Of a DNA stretch of 64,000 nucleotides, positions 52,436-63,844 are shown in pieces (position 1 is the stretch's first letter; each line of letters opens with the position of its first letter). The position numbers and the translations under genes are program-made. Below the pieces are notes generated by a model, which did not search any database, was not told where the DNA came from, and saw only the letters and a program-made list of their open reading frames with translations. Origin of the DNA: Brevundimonas huaxiensis (lineage in GTDB: Bacteria; Pseudomonadota; Alphaproteobacteria; Caulobacterales; Caulobacteraceae); NCBI RefSeq assembly GCF_014218725.1, contig NZ_JABBJE010000001.1, positions 868,001-932,000 of the forward strand. The letters run 5' to 3'.

Positions 52436-54655
52436 ATGAATCGTCGGCAACTGATCATGTCCACGGCGGCGACCGCCCTCGCCGTTTCGGCCTCCCCCGC
52501 GCTCGCCCGTCAGTCCCCCGGATCCACGATGCCTCAACCGCCCGTTGCCAAAAAAATCCCTGTCGTCATCGAACAGTTGGGCCGCACCCGGACCGACGAC
52601 TATCAATGGATGAAGGACGACAATTGGCAGGCGGTCCTGCGCGATCCGACCCTGATCAAGGCCGAGGTCAAGGAACACCTGACCGCCGAGAACGCCTACC
52701 GCGAGGCCATGATGGCCTCCACCCTGCCCTTGCAGGAGACGATGTTCAGCGAGATGCGCGGCCGCATCAAGGAAGACGATAGCTCGGTTCCGGCGCCGGA
52801 TGGCGGCTGGAACTACTACGTCGAATACCAGACCGGCGATCAGCACCCCCGCTACATGCGCGTCGAGCGTCAGGGCACGTGGATGGTCAATGGTCAGCCG
52901 GTGACGAAAAACTTTGTCATGGCCCCGACGCCCCAGCTGCTGCTGGACGCCAACGAGCTAGCCAAAGGCAAGGCCTATTCGGAAGTGTCCGCCGCAAGCC
53001 ACAGCCCGGATCACACGCTGTTCGCCTATGCCGAGGACGCCCAGGGTTCCGAGGTTCACAAGATCTACGTCAAGGATCTGGCGACAGGCGAGGTGCTGCC
53101 TGAAGTGATCGACAGCGCCACCGGCGACTTCGTCTTCTCGCCGGACAGCCAGTGGATCTTCTGGACTAACCGCGACGACAACGGCCGTCCGGACAAGATC
53201 TTCCGTCGCCCGGCGCGCGGCGGCGCGACCACCCTGGTCTATGAGGAAGCCGACGACGGCATGTTCATCGGCGTGGGCCGCACCGCCGACGACCAGTTCA
53301 TCGTGATCGGCATTCAGAACCAGGAAACGTCGGAGGCGCGCTACATTCCCGCCGCCACGCCGACGGCCGAACCCGTCGTGCTGGAGCCGCGCGTGGTGGC
53401 GACCCGCTATGACGTCGATCACTGGGGCGACCGCTGGGTAATCCGCACCAATGCGGACGACGCCATCGATTTCAAGATCGTCCAGGCCCCGACCGCGACG
53501 CCGGCCAAGGCGAACTGGACCGATCTGGTGCCGCACACGCCGGGCCGCTTCATCGAAGGCCTGGATCTGACGAACGCCCATCTGGCGCGTCAGGAACGCG
53601 CAGACGCCAACACCCGCATCATCATCCGCGACCGGGCCGGCGCCGAGCATGAGATTGCGGTGGACGAACCGGCTTTCGCCCTCTCGCTGGCCGGCGCCTC
53701 CGAATATGAGACGACGACCACACGCTACACCTACAATTCGCCGTCCACGCCGACGCAGACGTTCGACTACGACATGGCGTCGCGCGAGCGGACCCTGCGC
53801 AAGACGCAGCAGATTCCGTCTGGTCACAATATCGAAGACTATGTCGTCGAGCGGCTGAACGCGCCCGCCTCGGACGGTCAGTTGGTGCCAGTCACGGTGC
53901 TGCGTCGCAAATCGACGCCGGTCGACGGTTCGGCGCCCCTGCTGCTCTATGGCTACGGCTCCTACGGCATCCCCATGCCGGCCAGCTTCTCGACAAACCG
54001 GTTGTCGCTGGTGGATCGCGGCTGGATCTACGCCATCGCCCATATTCGCGGCGGATCGGACAAGGGCTGGGGCTGGTTCCTCGACGCCCGGAAGATGACG
54101 AAGAAGAACACCTTCACCGACTTCATCGCTTCTGCGGAACACCTGATCGACAAGAAGTACGCCGCGGCCGGAAACATCGTCGCTCAGGGCGGATCGGCGG
54201 GCGGTCTGCTGATGGGCGCGGTCAACAATATGCGGCCCGACCTTTGGGCCGGGATCATCGGTCAGGTGCCGTTCGTGGACGTGATCAACACCATGTCTGA
54301 CACCTCCCTGCCGCTGACGCCGCCGGAATGGCCCGAGTGGGGCAATCCGATCGAGGACCCGGCCGCCTACGACTACATGATGAGCTACAGCCCCTACGAT
54401 CAGGTCGAGCCGAAAGCCTATCCGGCGGTGCTGGCGACGGGTGGCCTGTCCGATCCGCGCGTCACCTACTGGGAGCCGGAGAAGTGGGTCGCCAAACTGC
54501 GACCCGCCACCACCTCTGGTAAGCCTGTGCTGCTGAAGATCAATATGGAGGCCGGTCACGGCGGCGCGGCCGGACGGTTCGACTATCTGAAGGAAGTCGC
54601 CCACGACTACGCCTTCGCCGTCTGGGCTATCGACAAGGGATGGGAGCAGGCGTGA
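52436..54655 (+). CDS. S9-family prolyl oligopeptidase (oligopeptidase B-like), exported
   Basis: This 739-residue serine peptidase has a signal peptide (MNRRQLIMSTAATALAVSASPALA, with a twin-Arg flavour). A seven-blade beta-propeller covers about residues 60-440, and a C-terminal alpha/beta hydrolase follows. The catalytic serine is in QGGSAGGLLMGA; other triad residues are Asp in the GLSDPRVTYWEPEKW region and His in MEAGHGGAAGRFDYL. It resembles oligopeptidase B/prolyl endopeptidase, cutting short peptides after basic or proline residues. It is followed by a GNAT gene with overlapping stop and start (GTGA). Confidence 0.92.
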   Translation: MNRRQLIMSTAATALAVSASPALARQSPGSTMPQPPVAKKIPVVIEQLGRTRTDDYQWMKDDNWQAVLRDPTLIKAEVKEHLTAENAYREAMMASTLPLQETMFSEMRGRIKEDDSSVPAPDGGWNYYVEYQTGDQHPRYMRVERQGTWMVNGQPVTKNFVMAPTPQLLLDANELAKGKAYSEVSAASHSPDHTLFAYAEDAQGSEVHKIYVKDLATGEVLPEVIDSATGDFVFSPDSQWIFWTNRDDNGRPDKIFRRPARGGATTLVYEEADDGMFIGVGRTADDQFIVIGIQNQETSEARYIPAATPTAEPVVLEPRVVATRYDVDHWGDRWVIRTNADDAIDFKIVQAPTATPAKANWTDLVPHTPGRFIEGLDLTNAHLARQERADANTRIIIRDRAGAEHEIAVDEPAFALSLAGASEYETTTTRYTYNSPSTPTQTFDYDMASRERTLRKTQQIPSGHNIEDYVVERLNAPASDGQLVPVTVLRRKSTPVDGSAPLLLYGYGSYGIPMPASFSTNRLSLVDRGWIYAIAHIRGGSDKGWGWFLDARKMTKKNTFTDFIASAEHLIDKKYAAAGNIVAQGGSAGGLLMGAVNNMRPDLWAGIIGQVPFVDVINTMSDTSLPLTPPEWPEWGNPIEDPAAYDYMMSYSPYDQVEPKAYPAVLATGGLSDPRVTYWEPEKWVAKLRPATTSGKPVLLKINMEAGHGGAAGRFDYLKEVAHDYAFAVWAIDKGWEQA

Positions 54656-55218
54656 GCGGACTGACGGTTCGCGACGCCCGTCCCGACGACATTGCGGCGA
54701 TCACGGCCATCTATGCAGAAAGCGTCGCCAATGGGCGCGGCACCTTCGAGCTGGAAGCGCCCGACGAGATCGAAATGGCGTTCCGGCTGGCCGGGGTCGA
54801 AGCTCTCGGCCTGCCGCGGCTTGTGGTCGAGATCGAGGGCGCGATCGCGGGCTATGCCTACGCCGGGCCGTTCCGCACGCGTCAGGCCTATCGCTACATG
54901 GTCGAGGACTCCATCTACGTCGCGCCTTGGGCCCGGGGGCGCGGCGTCGCCGGCGTCCTGCTCGATGCGTTGATCCTTCGGTGCGAAGTGATGGGTCTTC
55001 GTCAGATGGTCGCGGTCATCGGTGATGCGGAGAACGTCGGCTCAATCGCCCTGCACCGAACGCGCGGCTTCACCGACGCCGGCGTGTTCAAGGCGGCCGG
55101 CTGGAAGCACGACGACTGGCGCGACGTGGTGTTCATGCAGCGGGCGCTAGGCGACGGCGGCGCGACAGCGCCCGACGCCCCGGGTCTGCCCCTTGTCGAC
55201 AAGAAGCCGCTGCGCTGA
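54652..55218 (+). CDS. GNAT-family N-acetyltransferase (phosphinothricin-acetyltransferase-like)
   Basis: This 188-residue protein starts at GTG (54652), overlapping the S9 peptidase stop. The N-terminus LTVRDARPDDIAAITAIYAESVANGRGTFELEAP and the core YMVEDSIYVAPWARGRGVAGVLLDALI with VAVIGDAENVGSIALHRTRGFTDAGVFKAAGWKHDDWRDVVFMQ match the bar/pat subgroup, which acetylates small amino acid-like compounds. The substrate is unknown. It could provide resistance to an amino-acid toxin or be a housekeeping enzyme. Confidence 0.88.
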   Translation: MSGLTVRDARPDDIAAITAIYAESVANGRGTFELEAPDEIEMAFRLAGVEALGLPRLVVEIEGAIAGYAYAGPFRTRQAYRYMVEDSIYVAPWARGRGVAGVLLDALILRCEVMGLRQMVAVIGDAENVGSIALHRTRGFTDAGVFKAAGWKHDDWRDVVFMQRALGDGGATAPDAPGLPLVDKKPLR

Positions 55219-55257
55219 CGCATTGCGGCGCCGTGACCCGACGCCTATCCTGACGCC

Positions 55258-55584
55258 GTGAAGATCGTTCAATCCCTGTTGCTGCTGATCGGCGCCCTGT
55301 CGGTGCTGGCGCTCGGCGCGGTCGGCGCCTCGGCGTCGCCGGCGACCGCCGCGCTCTGCCATCAGACGGGTCAGTCTTCGCCCGACCAGACCCCGAACCA
55401 AGCGCCCAAGGCCATGAAGGCGATGATCTGCTGCGTCGCCTGCGTGGCGACGCCCACTCTGGCCCCTGCGCCGGTTTCCCGTTTGACCCTGTCGCCGTCG
55501 CGCGTCGTCGCTGTTCCGGCCGCTCTGCCGGCCGGTCGCCTGCTGGCGCCGGACCCCGGACCACCCCGCCTCCTGATCGTCTGA
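55258..55584 (+). CDS. Exported small hypothetical protein, possibly copper-related
   Basis: This 108-residue protein from GTG (55258) has a hydrophobic leader IVQSLLLLIGALSVLALGAVGASASPA and a central ICCVACVA segment with three cysteines. The tail is Pro/Ala-rich with no further motif. It recalls short exported DUF2946-type proteins next to copper resistance genes. The next gene is His/Met-rich at its N-terminus. Function is unassigned; the copper link is inference. Confidence 0.55.
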   Translation: MKIVQSLLLLIGALSVLALGAVGASASPATAALCHQTGQSSPDQTPNQAPKAMKAMICCVACVATPTLAPAPVSRLTLSPSRVVAVPAALPAGRLLAPDPGPPRLLIV

Positions 55585-55641
55585 CACATCTCGCGCCCCT
55601 CGCAGGGCGCACTCCGTCAAGATCATCAGAGGAGGCCTTGA

Positions 55642-56994
55642 ATGGCTATCCGTACTCTCGTCGGCGTCTGCGCCGGCGCTTCCCTGCTCGCCCTGGCTCA
55701 GGCCGCGGCGGCGCAGGATCACTCCCACCACGCGTCGACCAAGCCCGCTGCCGATCCGCACGCAGGTCACGACATGCCCATCTCATCTGACGAACCCATG
55801 GCGGATCACGCCAGCATGGGTCACACGATGACCAGCCCCTACGGCCCCTGGCCCATGAGCCGCGACGCCTCCGGCACAGGCTGGCAACCCGACGCCAGCG
55901 AACACGGCGGCATCCACAGCGTCCGTGGCGACTGGATGGTGATGACGCACGCCATGCTGAACCTGGTCTATGACACCCAGTCCGGGCCTCGCGGCGGCGA
56001 CAAGACCTTCGTCGCCGGCATGTTGATGACCTCGGCGCGGCGCGATTTCGACGACGGTTCGAAACTGAACCTGCGCGCGATGCTCAGCCCCGATCCGCTG
56101 ATGGGCAAGTCCGGCTATCCGCTGCTGCTGGCGGCGGGCGAGACGGCGGACGGCGTCAATCCGCTGGTCGATCGTCAGCACCCCCACGACCTCTTCATGG
56201 AGCTGTCAGCCAGCTACTCGAAGCGTCTGTCGGACAAGGACAGCGTCTATGGCTACATTGGCCTGCCCGGCGAGCCCGCTTTCGGCCCGCCCGCCTTCAT
56301 GCACCGCATGAGCGCGATGGACAGTCCCGAGGCGCCGATCACCCACCACTGGCTGGATTCGACCCATATCGTCTTCGGCGTGACGACCCTGGGTTGGGCG
56401 CACGACCGGTTCAAGATCGAGACCTCGGCCTTTAAGGGTCGTGAGCCGGACGAGGAACGCTAGGGCATCGATTCGCCCCGGCTCGACAGTTGGTCGGTGC
56501 GGGCTGCCTGGAATCCGAGCGATCAATGGTCGCTGCAGGCCTCCTACGCCGATGTCTCCGCGCCGGAACAGCTGGAGCCTGACGAGGACGAGACCAAATG
56601 GTCGGCCAGCGCCATTCATACGCGGCGACTAGGCGAAGGCGGCTGGTGGTCCTCGACCCTGGCCTGGGGTCGAAAGACTAACGACCACGGCGAATCGAAG
56701 GACGGCTGGTTGCTGGAATCCGCCGTCCACCCCAACGACCGCTGGACCGTCTTCGCCCGCGCCGAGCGGATCGAGACGGATGAACTGGTTCCCGGCGTCG
56801 GCGGCGGCCACGGCCCGCTCTATACGGTCGGAAAGGCCTCGGTCGGCGTGGTCCGCGACTGGCGGATCGCCGAACACGTCCGTTTCGGTCTCGGCGGTCT
56901 CTATGCCATGAATCGCGTGCCGACGGCGTTGGAGCCGCTGTACGGCGGCGATCCCGACGGGGCGATGCTCTTCGTGCGGCTGAAGATCGACTAA
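55642..56994 (+). pseudogene. Outer-membrane-like protein interrupted by an in-frame amber codon
   Basis: This frame starts at 55642 with a signal peptide (TLVGVCAGASLLALAQAAAAQ). A His/Met-rich N-terminus (DHSHHASTKP, HAGHDMPISSDEPMADHASMGHTM) suits copper binding. The rest reads like a beta-barrel: alternating strands such as TSARRDFDDGSKLNLRAML and SYSKRLSDKDSVYGYIGLPG. At 56461 a TAG follows PDEER, then the same frame continues without error (GIDSPRLDSWSVRAAWNPSD, to 56994), giving about 450 residues. Family context expects Trp here (TGG to TAG). This is either a pseudogene or a single-base error. It follows the small exported gene. Confidence 0.75.
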
Positions 56995-56995
56995 T

Positions 56996-57160
56996 CTAGC
57001 TCAAGGCCTGTCCGGCTTCGGCCGGGCGGGCCGGCGGCTGGTCCAGAAGGCGCAGCGCTTCATAGCCGACCAGGACCACGCCGAGCACGAGCATCAGCGC
57101 TCCGGCGATCAGCACCAGGCGTACGTGCCGGTGCAGGTGATAAAGCAACTCGCCGATCAT
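56996..57160 (-). CDS. Small predicted membrane protein (54 aa)
   Basis: A 54-residue minus-strand frame (MIGELLYHLHRHVRLVLIAGALMLVLGVVLVGYEALRLLD) has one clear transmembrane helix at residues about 16-33 and a soluble Pro/Ala-rich tail. It lies in the short gap between the barrel gene and pyrG and is below the usual size cut-off. The ribosome-binding site is weak. The composition, one hydrophobic run with charged flanks, argues for a real mini-protein. Confidence 0.45.
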   Translation of the reverse strand: MIGELLYHLHRHVRLVLIAGALMLVLGVVLVGYEALRLLDQPPARPAEAGQALS

Positions 57161-57258
57161 CGACGGTCCCGCCGCATTCGGATCGTGCCAATTCGATCCG
57201 TTCCGGACAGTCTACTGCAAAACGCGGACCCGATGGAGTCCGTGAGAACCGCGTTCCG

Positions 57259-59453
<2,195 letters not shown>

Positions 59454-59529
59454 GGCGTCATTCATGTGGGCGCGGATCTGCGCCGATCAAGCGGCGGCCT
59501 CTATCATCGAAGCGCGCCAGGGGCAAACG

Positions 59530-60282
59530 TCACGCGGCGGCGTTGACGATCGGCATGAAGTCCTCGGCCTTCAAGGACGCGCCGCCGACCAGGGCGCCGC
59601 CGACTTCCGGCGTAGCCAGAATGTCGCGCGCATTCTCGGGTTTGACCGAACCGCCATACAGAATGGGCGCGGTGCGAGCGCCGTCTCCCAGCTTTGCGAC
59701 GATGGCGGCGCGCACGGCGGCATGCACCTCGGCGATCTGGTCCAGTGTCGGGGTCAGGCCCGTCCCGATGGCCCAAACGGGTTCATAGGCCACTGCGAAA
59801 TCGCGCTCGGCCAGGCTCGATGGCAGCGAGCCCGCGACCTGGTCCGACACCACGGCGATGGCGTCGCCCGCTTCCCGCTGCTGCAGTGTTTCACCGACGC
59901 ACACGATGGGCTCCAGCCCGGCGGCGATGGCGGCCTCGACCTTGGCGGCGACGACCGCATCGGTCTCACCGAACGCAGAGCGGCGTTCGGAATGTCCGAG
60001 AATCACGAAGGTCGCGCCGGCGTCGACCAGCATTTCGGCCGATACCGAGCCGGTGAAGGCGCCGGCGGCCTTCTCATGGCAATCCTGACCGCCCACGGCC
60101 ACGCCGCTGCCCGCCAGGGCGGACTGCATGCGGTCGATCAGCGTCGCCGGCGGGCACAGCACCACACGGCAGCCCTGCCCCGTCGTGCCGACGGCGTCCC
60201 TGATCGCCTCAGCCTGCGCCAGGGCGGCCGAGACGCCGTTCATCTTCCAATTGCCGACGATCATCTTCACGGATTGTTTCAT
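59530..60282 (-). CDS. tpiA: Triosephosphate isomerase
   Basis: This 250-residue TIM barrel interconverts DHAP and G3P. Marks: IVGNWKMNG, catalytic His in VILGHSERR, catalytic Glu in AYEPVWAIGTG, and the phosphate loop ILYGGSVKPENA. The start at 60282 (MKQSVKMIVGNWKMNG) gives the expected N-terminus. It heads the tpiA-secG-pyrG unit and is divergent from the ppiD-like gene. Confidence 0.97.
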   Translation of the reverse strand: MKQSVKMIVGNWKMNGVSAALAQAEAIRDAVGTTGQGCRVVLCPPATLIDRMQSALAGSGVAVGGQDCHEKAAGAFTGSVSAEMLVDAGATFVILGHSERRSAFGETDAVVAAKVEAAIAAGLEPIVCVGETLQQREAGDAIAVVSDQVAGSLPSSLAERDFAVAYEPVWAIGTGLTPTLDQIAEVHAAVRAAIVAKLGDGARTAPILYGGSVKPENARDILATPEVGGALVGGASLKAEDFMPIVNAAA

Positions 60283-60422
60283 GGCCGCCTGTCTAGAAGG
60301 CGAAAACCGCCAAGCCAAGAGGCGCCGCCGCAATCCGGACACGAAGCCATCCTTGCAGCGGCGGCCCCGGCCCGACTATACGCGACGATTGACGCCAATA
60401 TCGGCCAGTCCCGGGTTTTCGA

Positions 60423-62330
60423 ATGCTCACCGCCTTCCGCGCCTTCTCTCGATCCAAATGGGCGGCCGCCCTGCTTGTCCTGATCGCGATCAGCTTCGTG
60501 ATCGTCGGCGCGCGGATGGATGTCTTCTCCAACCTGGGACCGAAGCACGTCATCGACGCAGGCGACCGCTCGATGAACGAGGCCGAGTTCCGCACGGCCT
60601 TCGATCAGGTGCGTGAGCGGCTACAGCAGCAGGTCGGCCGTCCCCTGACCAACCAGGAGTTGGTTGCGGAAAACATCCACGTGCGCTTCCTGACGGAGCA
60701 AACGCAGCAACTGGGCTTCCTGAACTGGGCCTACAAGGCCGGCATCCGCCCGGGCAAGGAACTGATCGTCAAGCAGATCCGCCAGATCCCGGCCTTCTTC
60801 AACTCGGTCACCGGCCAGTTCGACGAGCAGGCCTATGAGGCGGCTCTCGCGCAGCAGAACCTGACGCCCGCCATGCTGGAGCAGGACCTGCGCGACCAGT
60901 ACGCCACGGAGCATTTCGGCGCCGCCGTCTTCGCCGGCGCCCGCGTGCCGCGCATCTATGGCGCGCTGCTGGCCGGATCCGCCTTCGAAAGCCGCGACGG
61001 TCGTTGGTTCGAGGTGACCCCGGCGATGGCCGGACAGGTGCCCGCCCCGACCGACGCCCAGTTGAACGCCTTCATCCAGGAGAACGCCGACCGCTTGCGC
61101 GCGCCCGAGTTCCGCATGGTGTCGGTGGTTCTGTTCACGCCTGAGGCTTCGGCCAATGCGCCGATCTCGGAAGACCGCATCCGCGAGCGTTTCGAGTTCA
61201 AGAAGGACACGCTGAGCAAGCCCGAGACGCGGTCCTTCGTCACCCTGACCGCGCCGAACCGGGAGACGGCCCAGAAGATCGCCGCCGCCCTGCGTGCAGG
61301 CCAATCGCCCGCCGACGTCGGTCGCGCCAACAACATCACGCCGGCCGCCTTCAACGAGACCCCTCGCTCGGCGATCGGCGACGCCGCGACCGCAGCCGCC
61401 GTCTTCGGCCTGCAAGCCAATCAGGTGTCCAACCCGGTCCAAGCTGGTGTCGGCTTCGCCGTCGCCAAGGTCACGGCCGTTCAGCCCGCCGCGCCCGCCA
61501 CGCTGGACAGTGCTCGCGAGGAACTGATCCAGGAACTGCGCGCCGAGGACGTGAAGACCCAGACCTACGCCAAGGTCGAGAAGTACGAAGCCGCCCGCAC
61601 GGCCGGCAAGAACCTGGCTGACGCCGCGCGTGAGGCCGGCGGTCGCATCGTCGATCTGCCGCCCTTCACCAAGGACGGCAAACTGCCGAACGGTCAGGCG
61701 CTGAACGCCCCGCCGCAAATCTTCGAGACGGCCTGGAGCCTGACCAAAGGCGGCGAGAGCGACGTCATCGACGCCGGTCAGGGCCAGTATTTCGCCGTGC
61801 GCGTCAACGACATCCGCCCGTCGGCCCTGCCGACCCTGGCCGAAGTGCGCGAGCCCCTGGCCGCCCAATGGATCCAGCGGGAGACCATGCGTCGCCTGTC
61901 GTCCAAGGCTGAAGAGCTGACGACCCGTGTGCGCAATGGCGAAGACATCGCTGCGGTCGCCCGCTCGGTCAATGCGCCGCTGACCGTGCGCACCGGCGTC
62001 ATCCGCAACCAGCAGACCCAGGAAGCCTTGGGTCAGGGCGTGCTTCAGGGCCTGTTCGGCCAGTCCAAGGGCCAGGCCTTCTCGCAGCCGGCGTCGCAGA
62101 CCGCCTATGTGGTCGGCCGCGTCGACAACGTCCGCGCCGCCAGTCCGGCCGTAGCCGGTCCCCTGGCCGAGCAGGGCCGTCCGCGCCTGACTCAGGAGTT
62201 GGTCCAGGCCATGGTCGAATCGTCGGTCTCGGCGGGCGCCCAGCGCTCCAAGGCCAAGAACGACCCGGCTCAGGCGCTGTCGGCCCTGGGTCTGTCGAGT
62301 GGCGCAACGCCCGCCGCACCGGCGCAATGA
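60423..62330 (+). CDS. SurA N-terminal domain/PpiD-like peptidyl-prolyl isomerase
   Basis: This 635-residue protein has one N-terminal membrane anchor (residues about 13-33, KWAAALLVLIAISFVIVGARM) and a SurA_N chaperone domain (VIDAGDRSMNEAEFRTAFDQVRERLQQQ, NQELVAENIHVRFLTEQTQQLGF). Two later parvulin-like segments follow, the second less clear. It sits in the inner membrane and faces the periplasm, folding outer-membrane proteins as they leave SecYEG, like PpiD. Its stop overlaps the trpE start (ATGA). The parvulin catalytic residues are not certain. Confidence 0.9.
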   Translation: MLTAFRAFSRSKWAAALLVLIAISFVIVGARMDVFSNLGPKHVIDAGDRSMNEAEFRTAFDQVRERLQQQVGRPLTNQELVAENIHVRFLTEQTQQLGFLNWAYKAGIRPGKELIVKQIRQIPAFFNSVTGQFDEQAYEAALAQQNLTPAMLEQDLRDQYATEHFGAAVFAGARVPRIYGALLAGSAFESRDGRWFEVTPAMAGQVPAPTDAQLNAFIQENADRLRAPEFRMVSVVLFTPEASANAPISEDRIRERFEFKKDTLSKPETRSFVTLTAPNRETAQKIAAALRAGQSPADVGRANNITPAAFNETPRSAIGDAATAAAVFGLQANQVSNPVQAGVGFAVAKVTAVQPAAPATLDSAREELIQELRAEDVKTQTYAKVEKYEAARTAGKNLADAAREAGGRIVDLPPFTKDGKLPNGQALNAPPQIFETAWSLTKGGESDVIDAGQGQYFAVRVNDIRPSALPTLAEVREPLAAQWIQRETMRRLSSKAEELTTRVRNGEDIAAVARSVNAPLTVRTGVIRNQQTQEALGQGVLQGLFGQSKGQAFSQPASQTAYVVGRVDNVRAASPAVAGPLAEQGRPRLTQELVQAMVESSVSAGAQRSKAKNDPAQALSALGLSSGATPAAPAQ

Positions 62331-63844
62331 CCGACGACGCTTCGCGCGACCTCACGTTCGACGCCTTCGCCGCCGGCCTTTCGGCCGGTCGGCCGCAGGT
62401 CCTGGTTCGGCGGGTCATCGACGACCTGGAAACCCCGGTCTCGGCCTATTTGAAGCTGGGGCGCGATCGGCCGTACGCCTGTCTGCTGGAGTCGGTCGAG
62501 GGGGGCGCGGTCAAGGGACGCTACTCCATCCTGACGCTGAATCCTGATGTGGTCTGGCGTTGTCGCTCCAATACGGCGGAACTGTCGCGCGGCTCGGCTA
62601 TAGCGGAGGGTCGCTTTACAGCTGACCCCCTGCCGGCGCTGCAATCGCTGCGCGCGCTGATCGCGGCGTCGAAGTTCGATCTGCCGGAGGGATTGCCGCC
62701 GATGGCCGCCGGTCTGTTCGGCGTCTTCGGCTACGACATGGTGCGCCTGCTGGAACCGCTGGGCGCGCCGAATCCTGATCCGCTCGATCTGCCCGACGCC
62801 GTGCTGACGCGGCCGTCGCTGGTGGCCATCTTCGATTCAGTCCGCCACGAGATCGTTCTGGTGTCGGCCGCCTATCCCGACGCCGGCATCGCCGCGCAAG
62901 AGGCGTTCGACGCCGCGACGGCGCGGCTGGACGCGTTCGAGACGGCGTTGCGCGAACCCCTGCCCGTCCGCGCCGCTCCGCAGCCAACGCCGCCTCCCGT
63001 CTTCACCTCGCCGGTGGACGAGCCGGCCTTCGGCGAGATGGTCGCCAGGGCCAAGGACTACATCGGCGCCGGCGACATCTTCCAGGTCGTGCTCAGCCAT
63101 CGGTTCTCAGCCCCGTGGACGGACGATCCCTTCGCCTTCTATCGCTCGCTGCGTCGCCAGAATCCGTCGCCCTATCTGTTCTATCTGAACTTCGAAGGCT
63201 TCCAGCTCGCCGGCTCCAGCCCCGAGATCCTGGTTCGGCTGAAGGACGGCGAGGTCACGATCCGGCCGCTGGCCGGCACCCGCATGCGCGGCGCAACGCC
63301 AGAGGCGGACAAGGCGCTGGAAGTCGAATTGCTGGCCGATCCGAAGGAGCTGGCCGAGCATCTGATGCTGCTGGACCTGGGCCGCAACGATGTGGGCCGC
63401 GTCGCGGCGCCTGGCACGGTCGAGGTCACCGAGAGCTTCGTCGTCGAACGCTATAGCCAGGTCATGCACATCGTCTCCAACGTGCGGGGCAAGGCTGACC
63501 CCAGGCTGGATGCGGTCGACACGCTGCTGGCCGCCTTGCCCGCCGGCACCCTGTCGGGCGCGCCCAAGGTGCGCGCGATGGAGATCATCGACGAACTGGA
63601 AAGCGAAAAGCGCGGCGTGGGTTACGGCGGCGGCGTCGGCTATATTTCGGCCAGCGGCGAGGCGGACATCTGCATCACCCTGCGCACCGCCCTTTTCGCC
63701 GACGATCGGATCTTCGTTCAGGCCGGGGCCGGCGTCGTCGCCGACAGCGACCCTGCGGCCGAATATGCCGAGACCCAGCACAAGGCGCGGGCGCCGATGC
63801 GGGCGGCGGAAGACGCCTGGCGGTTTCGGACCGGCAATCGCTAG
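62327..63844 (+). CDS. trpE: Anthranilate synthase component I
   Basis: This 505-residue enzyme makes anthranilate from chorismate with TrpG. The chorismate site is read in the conserved GAGDIFQVVLSHRFSAP, SPYLFYLNFEGFQLAGSSPEILVRL, PLAGTRMRGATPEADKALE and PAGTLSGAPKVRAMEIIDELE blocks. It overlaps the ppiD-like gene by four bases, a common alphaproteobacterial arrangement. The N-terminal PLLESVEGGAVKGRYS feedback-sensitive segment is present as LESVEGGAVKGRYSIL. trpG is not in the window. Confidence 0.96.
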   Translation: MTDDASRDLTFDAFAAGLSAGRPQVLVRRVIDDLETPVSAYLKLGRDRPYACLLESVEGGAVKGRYSILTLNPDVVWRCRSNTAELSRGSAIAEGRFTADPLPALQSLRALIAASKFDLPEGLPPMAAGLFGVFGYDMVRLLEPLGAPNPDPLDLPDAVLTRPSLVAIFDSVRHEIVLVSAAYPDAGIAAQEAFDAATARLDAFETALREPLPVRAAPQPTPPPVFTSPVDEPAFGEMVARAKDYIGAGDIFQVVLSHRFSAPWTDDPFAFYRSLRRQNPSPYLFYLNFEGFQLAGSSPEILVRLKDGEVTIRPLAGTRMRGATPEADKALEVELLADPKELAEHLMLLDLGRNDVGRVAAPGTVEVTESFVVERYSQVMHIVSNVRGKADPRLDAVDTLLAALPAGTLSGAPKVRAMEIIDELESEKRGVGYGGGVGYISASGEADICITLRTALFADDRIFVQAGAGVVADSDPAAEYAETQHKARAPMRAAEDAWRFRTGNR

